Counted from the first letter of the stretch, positions 1 through 12,484 are shown. The stretch is DNA of 64,000 bases from Hydractinia symbiolongicarpus (GCF_029227915.1 NC_079882.1:9052001-9116000), one strand, 5' to 3'. Notes: a model not told the origin generated them from the letters alone. Numbers and translations: made by a program.

Positions 1-2136
1 ATTAAGCCGGTTGGTATACAAGTTTTCTTCATCAGGTTCGGATATTCCTAATCAAATAACACAACCAATATTAAAACTTAAACGCTGCCTTGTGAGATAT
101 ATAGATAACCTAAAATGGTCCTGGTTTTACCTTTAAAAGAACAGGGATAATACCTAAGGTCTAATTACACAAGACAGGTTCAGACAGTATAGTGGTGTTA
201 AACCCCTATTGTATATAAGGAATTAGAAAGTCTGTTTCCAATGAAAATACTCATAACAAAACACACATAAGGTTTCAGAAAGGCACATATTTGGCATATG
301 TTTAAAAACTTTCTCTATCTGAGCCTGAATATGCTTATAAGTATGAATATGCCTATAAAAGAAAAATATGATTGTTTACTATCCTCTTGAACGGGGTTAT
401 ATTAGTCCATTTCTTTGTTTAGACAAAAATAATTATAGAATAAAAAACGTTCTTTCTTTCAAAAAATCGAAATAATGTGACCTTTGTAATAAAAATTTGC
501 CATATGGCTATACTACCTGGCGTTGTCTATATTAACAACTGTCTAGCTATTTCGAAATATGTCGGATTTAACAATAATTTAAACTTTGAAAGACGATAAA
601 GGCGCTTTCTTTTATAAGAAAATGCTTTATAAGAATATCAGGTTGGAATTTCAGGTTGAAAACAATAGGCTTTGTTTAAAAAAATAAAGAAATAAGAATA
701 ATGACCAGCCTGGTTAAAATTCTGATATTTATATAAAAAAAAAGTGTAGCCAAAATTAAATTTTAATCAACACGTAAGGATTTTAACAAAATGGAGCTGC
801 TTTTATAAACAGAATATTAAGCTGTTGTTAGGTTAAGCTCGATCTATTATTCATGAAGCAGTCTAAATGCAGGAATTAACTCCGTTCCCATGAAGGGTAT
901 TTTGGCGCGCTTTAGGTCGAATACAATAAAAAAAAACGTATATACTAAATAAATTTTTCTATTACACACCACAAAAAAACTATTATATTTTGTTTAACTT
1001 CATACTGGCAGCTTTAAATATTCCCTGCAGGACAATAGTAATAATAATATATGTTTGTTTTAAGTAAAAACAATAATAGTTAATTCAATTTTTAGAAGTT
1101 CAGCAACAACAATAAAAACTGACGAAGTGAAAACCAGTCTCTCAATATAATGCTAAAAACTTTTTCTCACATCATCAAACCTTTTATACATGAACCAGCT
1201 GTCACTTAAAAAAAGTAACAATGATTTTAAAAAAAACTGATATCAAAATTGATATCAAACCATAAAAATATTTTTGGAAATTTTAGCCTCCATATTAATA
1301 AATATCTAAAAAAATAAAGATTTTTGTTTAAAATATGAATAAAAACACCTTTCTGACATAAAATTTCCCAATAGAAATATTTGAATCTATTTTTAATTTG
1401 TGTGGTTAAGGATAAAATGAGGCTTAATTAGACGGATAGCATGCTTTTCTTATAATTAGAATGCATGTGACCCACTTATCTAGTCACATCAGTCCTTTCA
1501 CGCCAGACCAGTATGGGTAATACATGACTTACAACCCCCTTTTTCTTCCAATAAGAGCCCTGTTAACAAAAACAAAACCTTTTCTAAAAATTTAATTTTT
1601 TTACAAGTTTTTAAAATATATTTTAGTAAAAACAAAAAACTAATAGTCGTTTTTCTATTTGCAAACAAATTAGTTTTTTTAAATAAGCATCCTTCTCAAG
1701 CAAGCAAGCACCCAGCTTAAAGCTCTGAAAATCTAATAGAGAAAATCAAATTTCAAGGCAATCAATTGTCACATTACAGTAACGTATAAAAGGGACTGAT
1801 CACAGCTATTTTTAAATCTTAATCAGTATTCAAAAAAACTTTGGAAAACATTGTTGAAAAGCAAATATATAACAAAATTTCATTAAAATACAATATTAAA
1901 AAAAAGCTCTGCTTTTCACAAACAACATCTCAAGAAAGGGTCTTTGAAACATTATGTTGTCCCATTGTGAACACTGGACATTAAACTCTCTATAAGTCAT
2001 TATATGCTTCTGTTTGAAATTCATCATTTAACATTAGATTATTCAATAGCAATCATGTAAAGCTCTGTTATTTTCAACACCAAAAACTAGACATCCAAAA
2101 AAAGATGAAATATAACAATCATCTGTTTTTTTAAAG
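1..2136. other. AT-rich non-coding stretch
   Basis: No gene is supported here. The sequence is AT-rich with many homopolymer runs and a short CAAG microsatellite near 1697-1710. Its right end should hold the 3' UTR of the minus-strand PTB gene that follows, but I could not place a poly(A) signal with confidence. Confidence 0.5.
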
Positions 2137-3059
2137 TTAGTTAAAATGAGAAAAGATATGCTCTCTTGTGTTATTCAGGTCAAGGGCATGTTCTTGCATT
2201 AATAGAACAGACTCAACACTTTTATCTTGTAAATGATCTGGTTGGTAAATGTTTCGTTTTAATGCTAATTTTTCAAATTCATCTTCAAAGGAAGTATTCT
2301 TAAGTTTCGCGTCACTTTGCTGTGGGATATTTTCAAATAATAAGATAGGGCTCTGCGGAACTTCTCCTAAGTTAACCTGGAAGTCTCCAAAGTCAGTTGA
2401 AGTATTCACTTTGTTGTCATCTTTTTTAACTTTACTTTCAGCAATCTCAGTGCCTGGTTTTTCAACTACATCAGTTGTTACTGAAAAACTTGTATTCGTT
2501 TGTGTGTCACAATCACGTATGATTTCGAAACCATCTGGATGAGAAAAAGTTTTTATACCTTTTACTGATGGTGCATTCTGAAATTCTCTAATACATTCCT
2601 CAATCAGATTTTTTGCATGTTCTTCTTTACTACATAAATAAACATGAAGTGCTTCTGTGTTGGAGGTACCACGTAGTACAACTGTGAATATTTTTGCATG
2701 CTTAAGGTCACAAGTTACTAGCAACACATTTGATAAATGATACTTTGTTATAATCTTAGAAGGAAATTTTCTTGTAGCTGGTTGAACAATTGTAATTCCC
2801 TCAGAATTTACGATGAACTTGAATTTTCTCAAATGAACCAGTGCCCCCAATGGAGAATATTTTTCATTATAAATTTTGTCTACAATGAATGAAAAATTTC
2901 TTGAGTGTAATGCAGATATCTTTTGATCTCCTAAGTACAACAGAAGATAGTCTCTAACAGGGTTTATTACATCATCATCATCATCAGCACCATTCGTTGA
3001 CAACTTATTATGTTGACTGTATTTTCCTATGCCTAATGGCATGTTTATAGTGTCTATTG
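2137..3059 (-). CDS. PTB/PID-fold protein, main 3' coding exon
   Basis: This long terminal exon opens after a good acceptor (pyrimidine-rich tract ending TTTAG just above 3059) and stops at 2137. A likely internal Met lies at 3042 if translation starts in this exon. After an acidic stretch of Asp residues the protein has the typical opening strand of a phosphotyrosine-binding domain (DYLLLYLGDQKIS). About 110 residues of PTB layout follow: a GITI strand, the pattern YHLSNVLLVTCDLKHAKIF, and a C-terminal helix ending near EECIREFQ. The remaining 110 residues are polar and probably disordered. PTB domains bind NPxY-type peptides or phosphoinositides in adaptor proteins. The strand order resembles FAM43, but the subfamily is unsure. 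The exon enters in phase 1, so an upstream coding exon is possible. Confidence 0.6.
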
Positions 3060-4160
3060 CTAAATAAAGTATAAACAAATACAATTAAATATCCTGTATT
3101 TAAAACTTTAACTGCATAAACTGCATAATGAATACATGCATGTGTTTTGTGATGTTCTTTAATAAGTGCAAAATGGCATTATAAATATAGACAAAGAGCC
3201 ATGATAAAAATTTAGGTGCACTTTGTTTTTCGCTAACTTTGTTACAAATCTATATATGATACATTTTAAAATCATGATCGATGGACAAGTGTATTAAGTG
3301 CTTTGATTTTTGCATAGACAAGGATGACCATCATGCTGTGTGATATAAACAAAAGCACTACTTAGTTCAAAACCTATAATTAAAAAAAGGAAAATTTGCT
3401 GATTGCTAAAAGTATCTATAAATTTCACTAATAGTCATTTCATCCTAAATGCTTTTCCATCTAAGAGAATATGCATGCATAAACAAAACTTTCATGCACA
3501 TTATTATCTATATCTGTTTTAAAACATGAAAATTGATGCAGTTTTTCTCATAGTATAGTTAGACTAATATGGTCTAACTAACCTATCCATGTGTTGCCAA
3601 TAGGCAATATGACTCTACAGATAGCTTCCATGTGATGTTATTTGTTTGCATTTTTAGCATTAAGCTCTTTTGGCTACAGCATCTAAGTGACAGGCAAAAC
3701 GAGTTTGCTAAATCATTTCCAATTGATTTCTTAAACATTGTGGCAGATAATCATAAAGCGTAGATTGATACTATTTAACTAATACATTTATTTAATGCAA
3801 AGAGTCATAGCCTGCAGCTATCCAAATAACAATTCCCAGACTTCCCCTGCCCTTAGAATGAAAATGATATCATCAACATCAACTTACATCTATCAACAAG
3901 AACGTGTGAGTCAAACATGGTAGAAGTATTTATTAATAACACAATATCCAGCCTTATATCGTGAAAGCCCTGCACATAACTATGTCAAAAACATATTGTC
4001 AGACATTGCCAGTACCACAAACAAACTTTGTTAAAGTTTTTTTGCATAAAACTCTCAAAAATGCTATATTTGATACAACTTTCTCGATAAGCAAATTATA
4101 CCAAATTATATATTTAAGTTTTATATTTAAATTTCTTTTTTCACTTTCCCTGATCATGCA
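3060..4160. other. Probable intron or intergenic DNA beside the PTB gene
   Basis: No coding signal was found on either strand. The start of the stretch (minus strand) is the pyrimidine-rich acceptor of the PTB exon. The rest is AT-rich and probably intronic if the 4.2-kb exon belongs to the same gene. Confidence 0.4.
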
Positions 4161-4376
4161 TTAAAAAACTGACATTCTCTGACTATATTTTTCTCTAACT
4201 TTCCAGATGCCATAGACATTTTGAATGTTTACATTTTTCATAGTAAGCCCTTCTCGTTCTAACAACTGCTTGGCTGAAGAAAGGTCTTTTTTAGTCAATT
4301 TCTTTCTATGGAAACATTGTTGAGGCTTTAAACTATTATCAAGTGTAGATGAATAACTTTTGATTGACATAGCTAT
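4161..4376 (-). CDS. Possible upstream exon of the PTB gene, or a small separate gene
   Basis: An open frame with an acceptor-like ATATAG just before an ATG (MSIKSYSSTLDN) runs about 65 residues, rich in Lys and Leu (RKKLTKKDLSSAKQLLE), and looks more protein-like than chance frames nearby. A weak donor (GTCAGA, after the codons for REKY) would leave phase 1 and join in frame to the PTB exon downstream. If it is not spliced there, the frame ends at 4161. I do not recognise the sequence. The link to the PTB gene is inferred from strand, distance and phase only. Confidence 0.3.
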   Translation of the reverse strand: MAMSIKSYSSTLDNSLKPQQCFHRKKLTKKDLSSAKQLLEREGLTMKNVNIQNVYGIWKVREKYSQRMSVF

Positions 4377-4403
4377 ATTTATATGACAAAAATAAACATT
4401 CAA

Positions 4404-6205
4404 AAAGGTCTATGAACCCTTGTGCAAAAAAAACTTTCTTCACCTTGCTGCACTTGTTTAATTCACTTGCTTCTGTGTTTGCTTCATAAGTGTGACACAG
4501 GTTTAAGATAAATTTCCCCTACTTGAATGCCTAAAATACAATGAAAATATGCAAGCCAGTTTTTTAATGCATTGTGACTTTCTTTTTAGATAGCTAGTGA
4601 ATTATATAGCTAGCTAGCCAGTTGTCAAATAAAAATAAAATATAAACATCAAATAAAAAACATAGCTTTAAATAACTATATATATACCTAGAAATAGAAT
4701 ATAAATATACATAGCTATTAAATATGTATATAATCTTTAATTTGTATAATTCCATCCCACGTGAAAACCTAACTACGTCAGAAATTTGGGGTAGTCAAAA
4801 CAACCAAATCTGCATAACAAGAGGAGAATGGAGAACATATAATTTGCAATGCGGGCCGTGATTATTTGGACGGCCCACACAACGAGCGCCCCCTGTCTTT
4901 TTCTCTAAAAATATTCTATAAAAAGTTTTGTTTGCGTATCACCCATAATTGATTTCCGCCGGCGAAGGCGGAATCTTTAATATCGCCTGGGAAGATAGAG
5001 AGAGAGATAAAGAGATAGATAGATAGAGCAGCCCAGAGCCTGGACGCCTAAAACTTATCCAGGCTAAAGCTTAAATCCTCGTTTTGACAGATTTTTTTCT
5101 GAGAATGAGGCTAAAATGAGTTTTAAGCCAATAAGAATCCTAACAGTGCAACAAATTGTTTTATTATCCAATGAACATTACTTTATTTTAAAGTTTATAA
5201 TCGAAAGTTAAAGCTCGTGCAGTGTAGCATAATGAAAATGGTCTTAAAATGCGCCATCTTTGATGTTATATAATTACGTCATTTCCTTCTGTACTACAAT
5301 TTTGTAAGCACATAGACTAAAGCTATATTCAGCAGAACTAGTTACTTATCAATGAATTTTGATTTAAAGATGAATTGTTGAGGCTGGATATTTTTGGTGA
5401 AAGATAATGTATTATAGCTATAAAATCGTGACATGTATGTCATGATTATATATCTTTTTTAAGATTATTGCTAATGGCGGAAATCTTTAAGCCGCAGGGC
5501 TTCTTGTATTTATTTGTAATTTCTTCTTTCTCGGGGAAATCAATGCATTGTCCCCCACATCGGACCTTGTTTCTTTCTGGTGCGGTTTTTAGGAACAAAA
5601 TTAAAAACATGCATACATTACACATTGTTGCGAAGAGCAATTTTTTTATAATATTGCTTCCTGTTTTTCTTTTTTCACAAAATTTTCACATTTAGGAAAG
5701 GCGAAAAGTTTACAACTTTCCTTCAACCGGTGGGAGGGTTTATTTCAACAAATAATAAAGTTGAAGATTATTAACCTCGTTTCCTCGAGGTCATTTGCAA
5801 CATCGACCTGCATCATTGTTAAAAAAACATCGAAAGGGGGGTTTAAATTAAGGGAGCGCTAATAGAAATATGCGCTTACTCTAAACACTACAGGTGTTCC
5901 TATCCCCGTCTCGATGTAAAAAAGATACAAGATGTACTGGGGAAAAGATTGTCATGAGGATATTTTAACCAGATGGCGTGTTTTTTTAAGGCTTCCTTAC
6001 GGATGAACATGATAAAACTAACATCTACCGGACGATTGTTCTTAAAGCGCTGTTATGTAATGCGCCATCGTTGGCTCATTGGCCGTTTAGTTTTGGTTTG
6101 ATTTTTTCTTTTCTTCACAACTTTTTGTCGCCTACCTTCTTCAAAATGAACATACAGGTAACTTGATAGACCACAAAAGCTTAAATGTTCATCATCACTC
6201 AAATC
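4404..6205. other. Non-coding stretch with simple repeats
   Basis: No supported gene. It contains a GC-rich hairpin-like patch near 4850-4880 (GGGCCGT facing ACGGCCC), a palindromic TCCGCC/GGCGGA pair near 4957-4972 and a GAGA/GATA microsatellite near 4997-5030. Short overlapping open frames near 5.45-5.7 kb occur on both strands and have no splice or family support. Confidence 0.4.
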
Positions 6206-6376
6206 AACCTCGTCCCAAGAATTTTTTTCCTTCCGAGAGCCCTGGTGATATCGAGATTAAACAACTATTAGTAACCCGCATCTTCTAACAATAAATCGCT
6301 CCCAGGCCTCTTCCATCTATTTAGACGAAACGGTCCCGTCATAGGGGTGTAGAAGGGCCCCTGGAAGCGAGGTTGT
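6206..6376. repeat. Two diverged copies of the short CCTCGTTCCCAGG inverted-repeat element
   Basis: Here the motif family found through the window appears twice: CAACCTCGTCCCAAG near 6206 facing CCCTGGTGATATCGAG, and CCCAGGCC near 6301 facing CCCCTGGAAGCGAGGTTG ending near 6375. The arms are diverged but face each other, as in the better copy at 45918-45988. Confidence 0.4.
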
Positions 6377-8891
6377 CTGAATTGGTAGTTGTTTAAAGGA
6401 TAAAGTATTCTCCCAAGGTAAGTCAGAAACACTTGAAGTATAAAATAACATTTGGTGGAAAAGTTTTTAGAAATACTAATAAATACAGTAAGCTTTTGCC
6501 AACACCCCAGGTCGGCATGTTCGCAATATAGTTCAAATTTTTTAAGCGTTCGAGAAAAAATACTAAATATAACAATAGGTATAAAATTGTAACAATATAA
6601 CTACCAAAATAATTCTTAAGGCTTTCATTTATCATGTTATTCAAAATAAGCACGGCCACACTCAAGTGCAGAAATACCTAATTGCTCAGACATATGAAGT
6701 GGGTTGCAGCCACTGCACTTAAAAAAAAAGTTAACGAATCCAGAGCGTAATGATTTGGGCATTCTGTCTGTAAAGTCAAAGCAGCTACCTAGATATTTTT
6801 AAACAACACTGACTTTTTTTACAAAAGCACAAAGAAAAATAGCTATAATATTTTCACACTTTGTTTTACTAATATACTTAGCCACAACTAGGCCATGGGT
6901 TCAAGGTTGACTTTCCCTTGGAGCTTAAACTTAATTCGATATAGGTATTGTTATACGGCAAATAGTGTCTATTACCAACTTTCATACAGCGGAGATAAAA
7001 TAAAAATAAAATAAAGATAAAAGATAGCCTGAGATAAAATTTAGCCTGTTTTTTTTGACTCTATAGCCCAGTCAAGTTTCGCGGTCATTTTCTCACAAAG
7101 AATTATTTGTGTCATACGGAAAAAGGCAGAAATGTGTAACGTTCTGTTGTTTCTTTCCTATTTTTTTGCATTTTATACTAACGTTTAACTTTCAAATAGC
7201 ATGTTGATATGGTATTGCTAGTCCTCTCTGTGGTATATTAACTTTATTAAAACGCTTCAAGTAAGAACAACTAACAGTTATTAATTTTTTACAAAGTTCA
7301 AAGTTGGATGATGGTAAAAAGGGTATTTTTAGCTATGTGGCTGCAGAGACTGAGCATGGACTGAAGTACATGACATTTCTTTATCTTCTAATCAACCTTC
7401 TATAAGTTAAGTATAGCTATAGATGGCTGAAACCACCAATGTAAAATGTATGCTTGGCTATGGCTATCTAGAACAAGGACAACCAAACATGGCTTAGAGC
7501 TAGCTGATGTAGCGAAAGTAGAAGAAATGGATAATCCAATATCAAACTGAAAGAATCAAGATATGGATAATCAATATCAGAGACCATTGTCTAGTTGCGC
7601 TACCATTATATAAAACTTTGTTCCTACAAGCAGACTGCGCTGTATAAAAGTGGGTAATAATGGATATGCAGGCCTACACTAATTTACACACGCAAGCGAA
7701 AATGAATAATCGAATACACTTATACTAAGAATTCGAGAGAAAATAAGAGAGTTCCTTAAGTTTATGGTATTTAAAAAGATGATATTTGCCTTAACAGTTT
7801 GAAAAGAGGTGGTTTATAAAAACCCTGTCTCATTAAATTAATACAAAACCGACTTCTACCAAAGCTTAGTGGAAAAAAAAACTTTCCTCCAAGGTCAAAA
7901 CAGGGAAAAATAAATAGCTAAAGATAGTTCATACCAGCTCGTTTCCATATGACTGCATTTTTTGCTACATACGCAGATTGTTTTTACAAGATTTTTTAGG
8001 ATTAGCAATTTTTTCTAGTGCGCACGCGCTAAAAAAGAAACTCGTGAGTTTTGGCGCTATAGCTAAGCTAAGAGTGCAGTCAAATGGAAAAGCCTTAGTA
8101 AAAAACTTACAAAATACAGATACTTAGTAATTTTTTTCGCTCTAATAAGTTATTGATATAGAAACCTTTTAGTCATTCTCGATCCCAGAGCTTTTTGAAA
8201 TAAACGAGGTTTTAATCTCAAAGAGCTCTGGAGACGAGAATGCCTTTTAGTCTTTTTATTCCTGGACGGATTTATCGAACTTTAAATTAAGTGTGTCACC
8301 ACTTATCAAGCGCTCAAAATTAAGCATAGCATACGCTCAAGGAATGAGCAAGTATAATGTACAACTTACAAGTTGAACAAATTCTATTTGACTATCAATT
8401 TTAAGAACTGTCTGGGAAATTATTACATTTTTACAACTCCAATCCAACACTCCTGCGCTACATTTATAGAAAAATCCAAGCAAAATTCTCACTAAAACCA
8501 GATTTCTAAAAAACGTTTATGCTGATATCAAATAATAATAACCTCATTTCCAAACGAGATAACCCAGGAAGTAGTCTGACTAATTACAAGTGAGAAGAAA
8601 CTTCAAAATTTACAGTCTTTTTGATTTAAGGGAGTTATAATTTTTTTGGCGAGAGTAAGGGTGTTTTACGTTGTGTTAGAGCAAGGAACTGTTAGACCTT
8701 AGCGAAGTGTCAGAAGAATTAACTTGTTAGTCGCCTAAGCATGCCGGATGGTTTGATTTACTTTGTTAGTTCAGACTGTTGGTAACAAAAAGACATACGA
8801 AGTTGATACATGTTTAGGATCGGGTGTCCGTACTCTCCGGTAGAGGATTCAGAGTATCGCAGGTGGTGAAAAACTGTTATGAGGGTAAAGG
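6377..8891. other. Non-coding AT-rich stretch
   Basis: No gene is supported on either strand. Only short open frames without family resemblance or paired splice sites are present. Confidence 0.4.
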
Positions 8892-8971
8892 GCAACCTGT
8901 TGTATCTTTTTGCATATCGGATGGCGAAGCGCAGTGCCGATGAGAGACAAAAAGCCCTGGGAACAAGGTTG
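8892..8971. repeat. Short inverted-repeat element (CCTCGTTCCCAGG family)
   Basis: The left arm is a diverged CAACCTG and the right arm is GCCCTGGGAACAAGGTTG. The interior, TTTTTGCATATCGGATGGCG then GAGAGACAAAAAGC, matches the interior of the copy at 26704-26816. That shows a dispersed family rather than a chance palindrome. Confidence 0.55.
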
Positions 8972-9319
8972 GGTAAAAACTGATAACAAGAAACACAAAA
9001 GACATAAGAAACAAGGAGTTAATCAGACGCACAAGCTATGTTTCTTAAACCGTTTTCTGATGCTCGAGTAATGAAATTGATTTATGACAGAATCAAATCT
9101 ACGCGACATGTCGTAAGTTAATAACAATCAAGGAAATATTCAACGTGTGTACAGGTCAACTCATTATTTTCCATGACTTTACACACCAAACTTATACACT
9201 GCTCCTAAGTTCGGGCTTTCTCGGCCCCTGAGAACTACAAAACTCATAAGGTAAGCTAAAACCTGTGCTCTAATCCAGTGGAAATTCTTGTTAGGTTTCT
9301 TCTAAATCAAACATTAACC

Positions 9320-9624
9320 GACTGGTGGCCTTGTGGTAGAGCGTGCGCCTCCAATGCAGAAGGTCTGGGATCAATCCCCGACCAAGTCATGCCAGAGACT
9401 ATAAAAGTGTCAATCGTTCCTTTCTGCTTAACGTTCAGCATGAGAATAGGATTGATATCTTATGCGGTTGTCTAGTTGAGCGGTTGTTGTGCTTGCATGC
9501 CTTCCGTAGCTGAAATGGGAGTTTTAAATGCAATAGGACCCCGTTCGCAGGACCCTGATCGATAACAGTTTATATACTGACTGAAAAAGCTACCCTGGGC
9601 AAATAATAGTAATAATAATAATAA
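9320..9624 (+). mobile_element. tRNA-derived SINE
   Basis: The 5' part looks like a tRNA: an A-box-like TGGTAGAGCGTGCG near 9334 and a B-box-like GGGATCAATCC at 9367-9377, about 30 bases apart. A tRNA-unrelated body of about 220 bp follows (starting AAGTCATGCCAGAGACT), and the element ends in an AATAATAGTAATAATAATAA-type tail near 9624. This is the standard order of a polymerase III SINE. It would be copied by LINE-encoded reverse transcriptase, which is not present here. An open frame covering part of it is not a gene. Confidence 0.75.
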
Positions 9625-10052
9625 CCAATCACTTTCTCAGAGCTCTATTTTTACTTTTTTTTATATTAAGACCTAATTCTGGAAACAATGTCGCTCCAAG
9701 GATATTTTCTTGAAGTGTGGCGCGCAAAAGAAACTTAAAGTTTTATGCAACTCTCCCTATCTCTAACTCGCAGAAAACCGTGAAGCTCGTTCGAAATAGA
9801 GAAAGGTCTAGTAAGAGAAGGATATAGAAAACCCATGAAAGGATCAAATTATTTGTTTGCTTGAGTTATGAAAAGGTTTGAGGTGGAAATCAGTGAAAAA
9901 TTATTTTCGGTTTAAACTTCAACTTTTATATGATTTTTTTAAACAGCGAAATGCATTACTTTGACTTGAAAATGAAGTTTGTGGGATATTTTAATTATTT
10001 GCACATAACAGGAGCTTATTTTAAACCAGCATATACTTTATCATTGTTCTCT
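9625..10052. other. Non-coding AT-rich stretch
   Basis: Sequence between the SINE and the next transposon. I see no gene or clear repeat. Confidence 0.4.
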
Positions 10053-10829
10053 AAGCTTGGTTTCCATCTAGCGCTAACTAGCGCTAATGAGCGGTAACTA
10101 GCGATAAAAAAATAAGCGGTAACTTTTTCATAAGTGGAAACTTAAAAACTGCTTAAAAACAGTTACTGCTTGCTAGCGGTAAATTTTTTCGTGAGCGATA
10201 ACTAGCGCTAAATATAATATTTTTTCATATTCAGCGCTAGTTACCGCTCAGCGTCAAAGAAAGCCGATTTTCTTCGTTTAGAAAGTGATGGAAAGTCTTT
10301 TTTTTCGAAAGTGGACATTTTTTTTTACATTTCTTATCTCAAATAGAGAAGTTTTATTGTAATAAAGTATTTTTGTATGTAAAAACTGTTTTTATGAAAA
10401 AATGGCTGAAAGAATAAGAAGACAAGCTCTCATTATTCAAGAAAACGAATAGTTATCTGAATCTGTTCGAAAATATCCGTGTCTGTACGACAAATCTAAG
10501 AAGGAATATAAGGATAAAACTATTGTTGAGAATGCTTGGAATGAAATTGCATATCAGCTAGAATTTGTATGCAACGGTATGTTAATTTACGCTGATTTTT
10601 AAGATTTTTTTAATAGCTTTTTGTTTCGTATTAACATAAATGTTAAACGTTTTTTGGCAACGCCAAAAAAATTGAAGTTAGAAAAAGAAATAAACATAAA
10701 GATTACCAATAATTACCTTTAGCTATAGCTATGTGGAAACATAAAAAGTTACCGCTAGATCGCTCAAAAGAAGTTACCGCTCGTTAGCGCTAGTTACCGC
10801 TAGTTAGCGATAGGTGGAGACCAAAGTTT
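10053..10829 (+). mobile_element. Non-autonomous DNA transposon with iterated subterminal motifs
   Basis: The two ends are inverted copies: AAGCTTGGTTTCCATC on the left and, read from the right end inward, AAACTTTGGTCTCCACC. Inside each end lie repeats of GCGCTAACTAGCG and GCGGTAACTAGCG in mirror orientation (10070-10250 and 10748-10815). The middle holds a broken coding exon for a MADF-type domain (see the separate entry). A MADF or Myb-like accessory protein next to such ends fits the PIF/Harbinger group, but no transposase is present and the target duplication is unclear (TA is possible). The extreme end matches the MITE at 60288-60441. Confidence 0.7.
10402..10576 (+). pseudogene. MADF-domain exon fragment of a transposon accessory protein
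   Basis: An ATG at 10402 opens a frame interrupted by a TAG at 10450 and continuing to a donor-like GGTATG at 10576. Around the stop, the translation reads as a MADF domain start: LSESVRKYPCLYDKSKKEY, then VENAWNEIAYQL. The characteristic W and the P-x-LYD pattern are both visible. MADF proteins bind DNA; in PIF/Harbinger transposons a second ORF of this type helps the transposase. The in-frame stop and lack of a downstream exon mark this copy as dead. Confidence 0.6.
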
Positions 10830-12016
10830 AGTTGAAAAGTCATGTAGATTCTAGAATCTTTGCATAAATAGTTCACGAGGCAGCGTCGACCCAAGGGGAG
10901 CAAAAAAAAAAAAAAAGGAAATTAACTGGAAGAAAAATGCCCCTAAAAACTTTCTTCTTTTTTCATCGTTATTTTATTTTACTTTGAAATAAAGTTCGTG
11001 AAATATTTTTAATTATTTGCAATTTTGTTTACTTTACTTTGTGATTTTGGGAATGCTTATTTTGGAACATTGCAAATCAAAAAATCGGAAAAGTTTTTTT
11101 GCCACGAAATTACAGATTTCCCTCCCTAATTTTTTTCTTCTTTGTCCCTCTGCTGAAACGGGGGATAAATTCCATGTAAAATCCGAAATTCTTCGGTTTA
11201 AATCCGATTTGTCATTTTTATCAAACCTGTTGAAATTCGGTGACGAGGTAAACATCACCCGCAGCAAGAAAGTGCTTCATGACATGACATGGCTTGATTA
11301 TGATGTCAAAAACTGCCTCTTATCAAGACAAAGTAAGTAGCGTACTTCTCAAGTGTTATGTAGCTAACTAGTACAGTAGAAAAGTTTATAAAAAATTGAT
11401 GGATCAGTATAGCTTAGTAAGCATTTTAAAACAATGACAACAAAAATTCTTTACGCAAATAAAAATTGCAGTCGCTGAAGGCAAAACTTCATTAACTGTA
11501 CTAGTTAGTGGCTTTATCTACCTATAGATAACTGGAGAAATAGCAAAAGGTAAAATGCATTTTATAGATAAATTTCAAATGTTCACAAAGTTCTGTTAGC
11601 TAGCTAGCTCTATATGTAATGTGCACACAGCACAGACAGGCAAGAAAAGAAGGACCACATAATCCAAATTTGTTTACCTAATGTAATAACCTTGTTATGT
11701 TTTTAAGGTTTTATTGTAAAAACAGAAAGATATACATAGGAAAACAATCTGAAATATTTATTGAAAACTGTAAATCAAAAAAACAGAATGAATCATTGAA
11801 ATAGCAAACTCGCCCAATTTCTCTCTGCCTACAAAATGACCATTGCGATTATCACACAATTCATGATAGAATATCAAAGGATATTATATTTGGCAGTGAA
11901 AAGTTTCCGTATTTTGGTGAAGAGAGTGCAAAGCTAGACACATTTTGGAGTTTTAAGAACAATGTTAGGAAATTTACGCACAGATAATTTTTTGGATCAA
12001 AATCTGGATAGCTAAG
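10830..12016. other. Mostly non-coding, one doubtful exon
   Basis: Contains a run of 17 A near 10900 and a plus-strand open frame at 11017-11340. The later part of that frame (near 11170-11333, including the residues RSKKVLHDMTWLDYDV) looks somewhat protein-like and is followed by a good donor, AAAGTAAGTAG. I found no convincing acceptor or partner exon and recognise no family, so it is not called as a gene. Confidence 0.3.
12009..12016. repeat. Left 8-bp target site duplication TAGCTAAG
   Basis: TAGCTAAG here is repeated exactly at 12485-12492, directly flanking the terminal inverted repeats of the element between them. Confidence 0.75.
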
Positions 12017-12484
12017 AAGAGGGTGCCGATAAGCCGCAAACGCCGGCATATATACGGGCGAGCTCGGGCGACTTTTTAAATAAAATTGGCGGTTGTCCCC
12101 CGAAACCGCCCGCACTTTCCCGAACACGCCCGGAACATTCCCAAATGCAGTTCCTTGTAACAAACCATGCGGACGATGGTTGGGAAGAAGGTGCTTGATG
12201 AGAAAGGAGTTAATAAAGTTTATATATAAGTTATTTATAGTAAACTTCTTCAAAAACCATCAAAAACAGTTCTTCTAAGAACTTCGCTATGACATAGTAA
12301 GTTTATTTTAATTTTTATAGTTTTTTTGGATCATATATTAGTGTCTGTTTTTTCTTTTTCTTTCCGGCATTGTTCGGGTCTATGCGGGTTTTTTCGGGCG
12401 AATACTTGAATTTTTTCAAAACGCCGAACTGGCCCGAAAACGCCTGCACTTTTTATGGCGTATGCGGCTTATCGGCACCCTCGT
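12017..12484. mobile_element. hAT-like MITE, 468 bp, with perfect 8-bp target duplication
   Basis: The ends are inverted repeats of about 28 bp: AAGAGGGTGCCGATAAGCC on the left and, read inward from the right, ACGAGGGTGCCGATAAGCC, continuing GCA(A/T)ACGCC on both sides. Both are flanked by TAGCTAAG. An 8-bp duplication with AGGGTGCC-type ends is typical of the hAT superfamily. The interior is unusually GC-rich for this window (repeated CGGGCG and CCCGAA patches) and has no transposase. Open frames covering it on both strands are not genes. Confidence 0.8.

Noticed and set aside
5446-5695. Opposing short frames near 5.5 kb
   Set aside because: Mirror frames over the same bases with no splice sites, domain pattern or codon-use support.
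9278-9475. A plus-strand open frame and a tRNA-like segment at 9.3 kb
   Set aside because: The tRNA-like part has imperfect boxes and is followed by a unique body and an AATAAT tail, so it is a SINE head, neither a tRNA gene nor a coding region.
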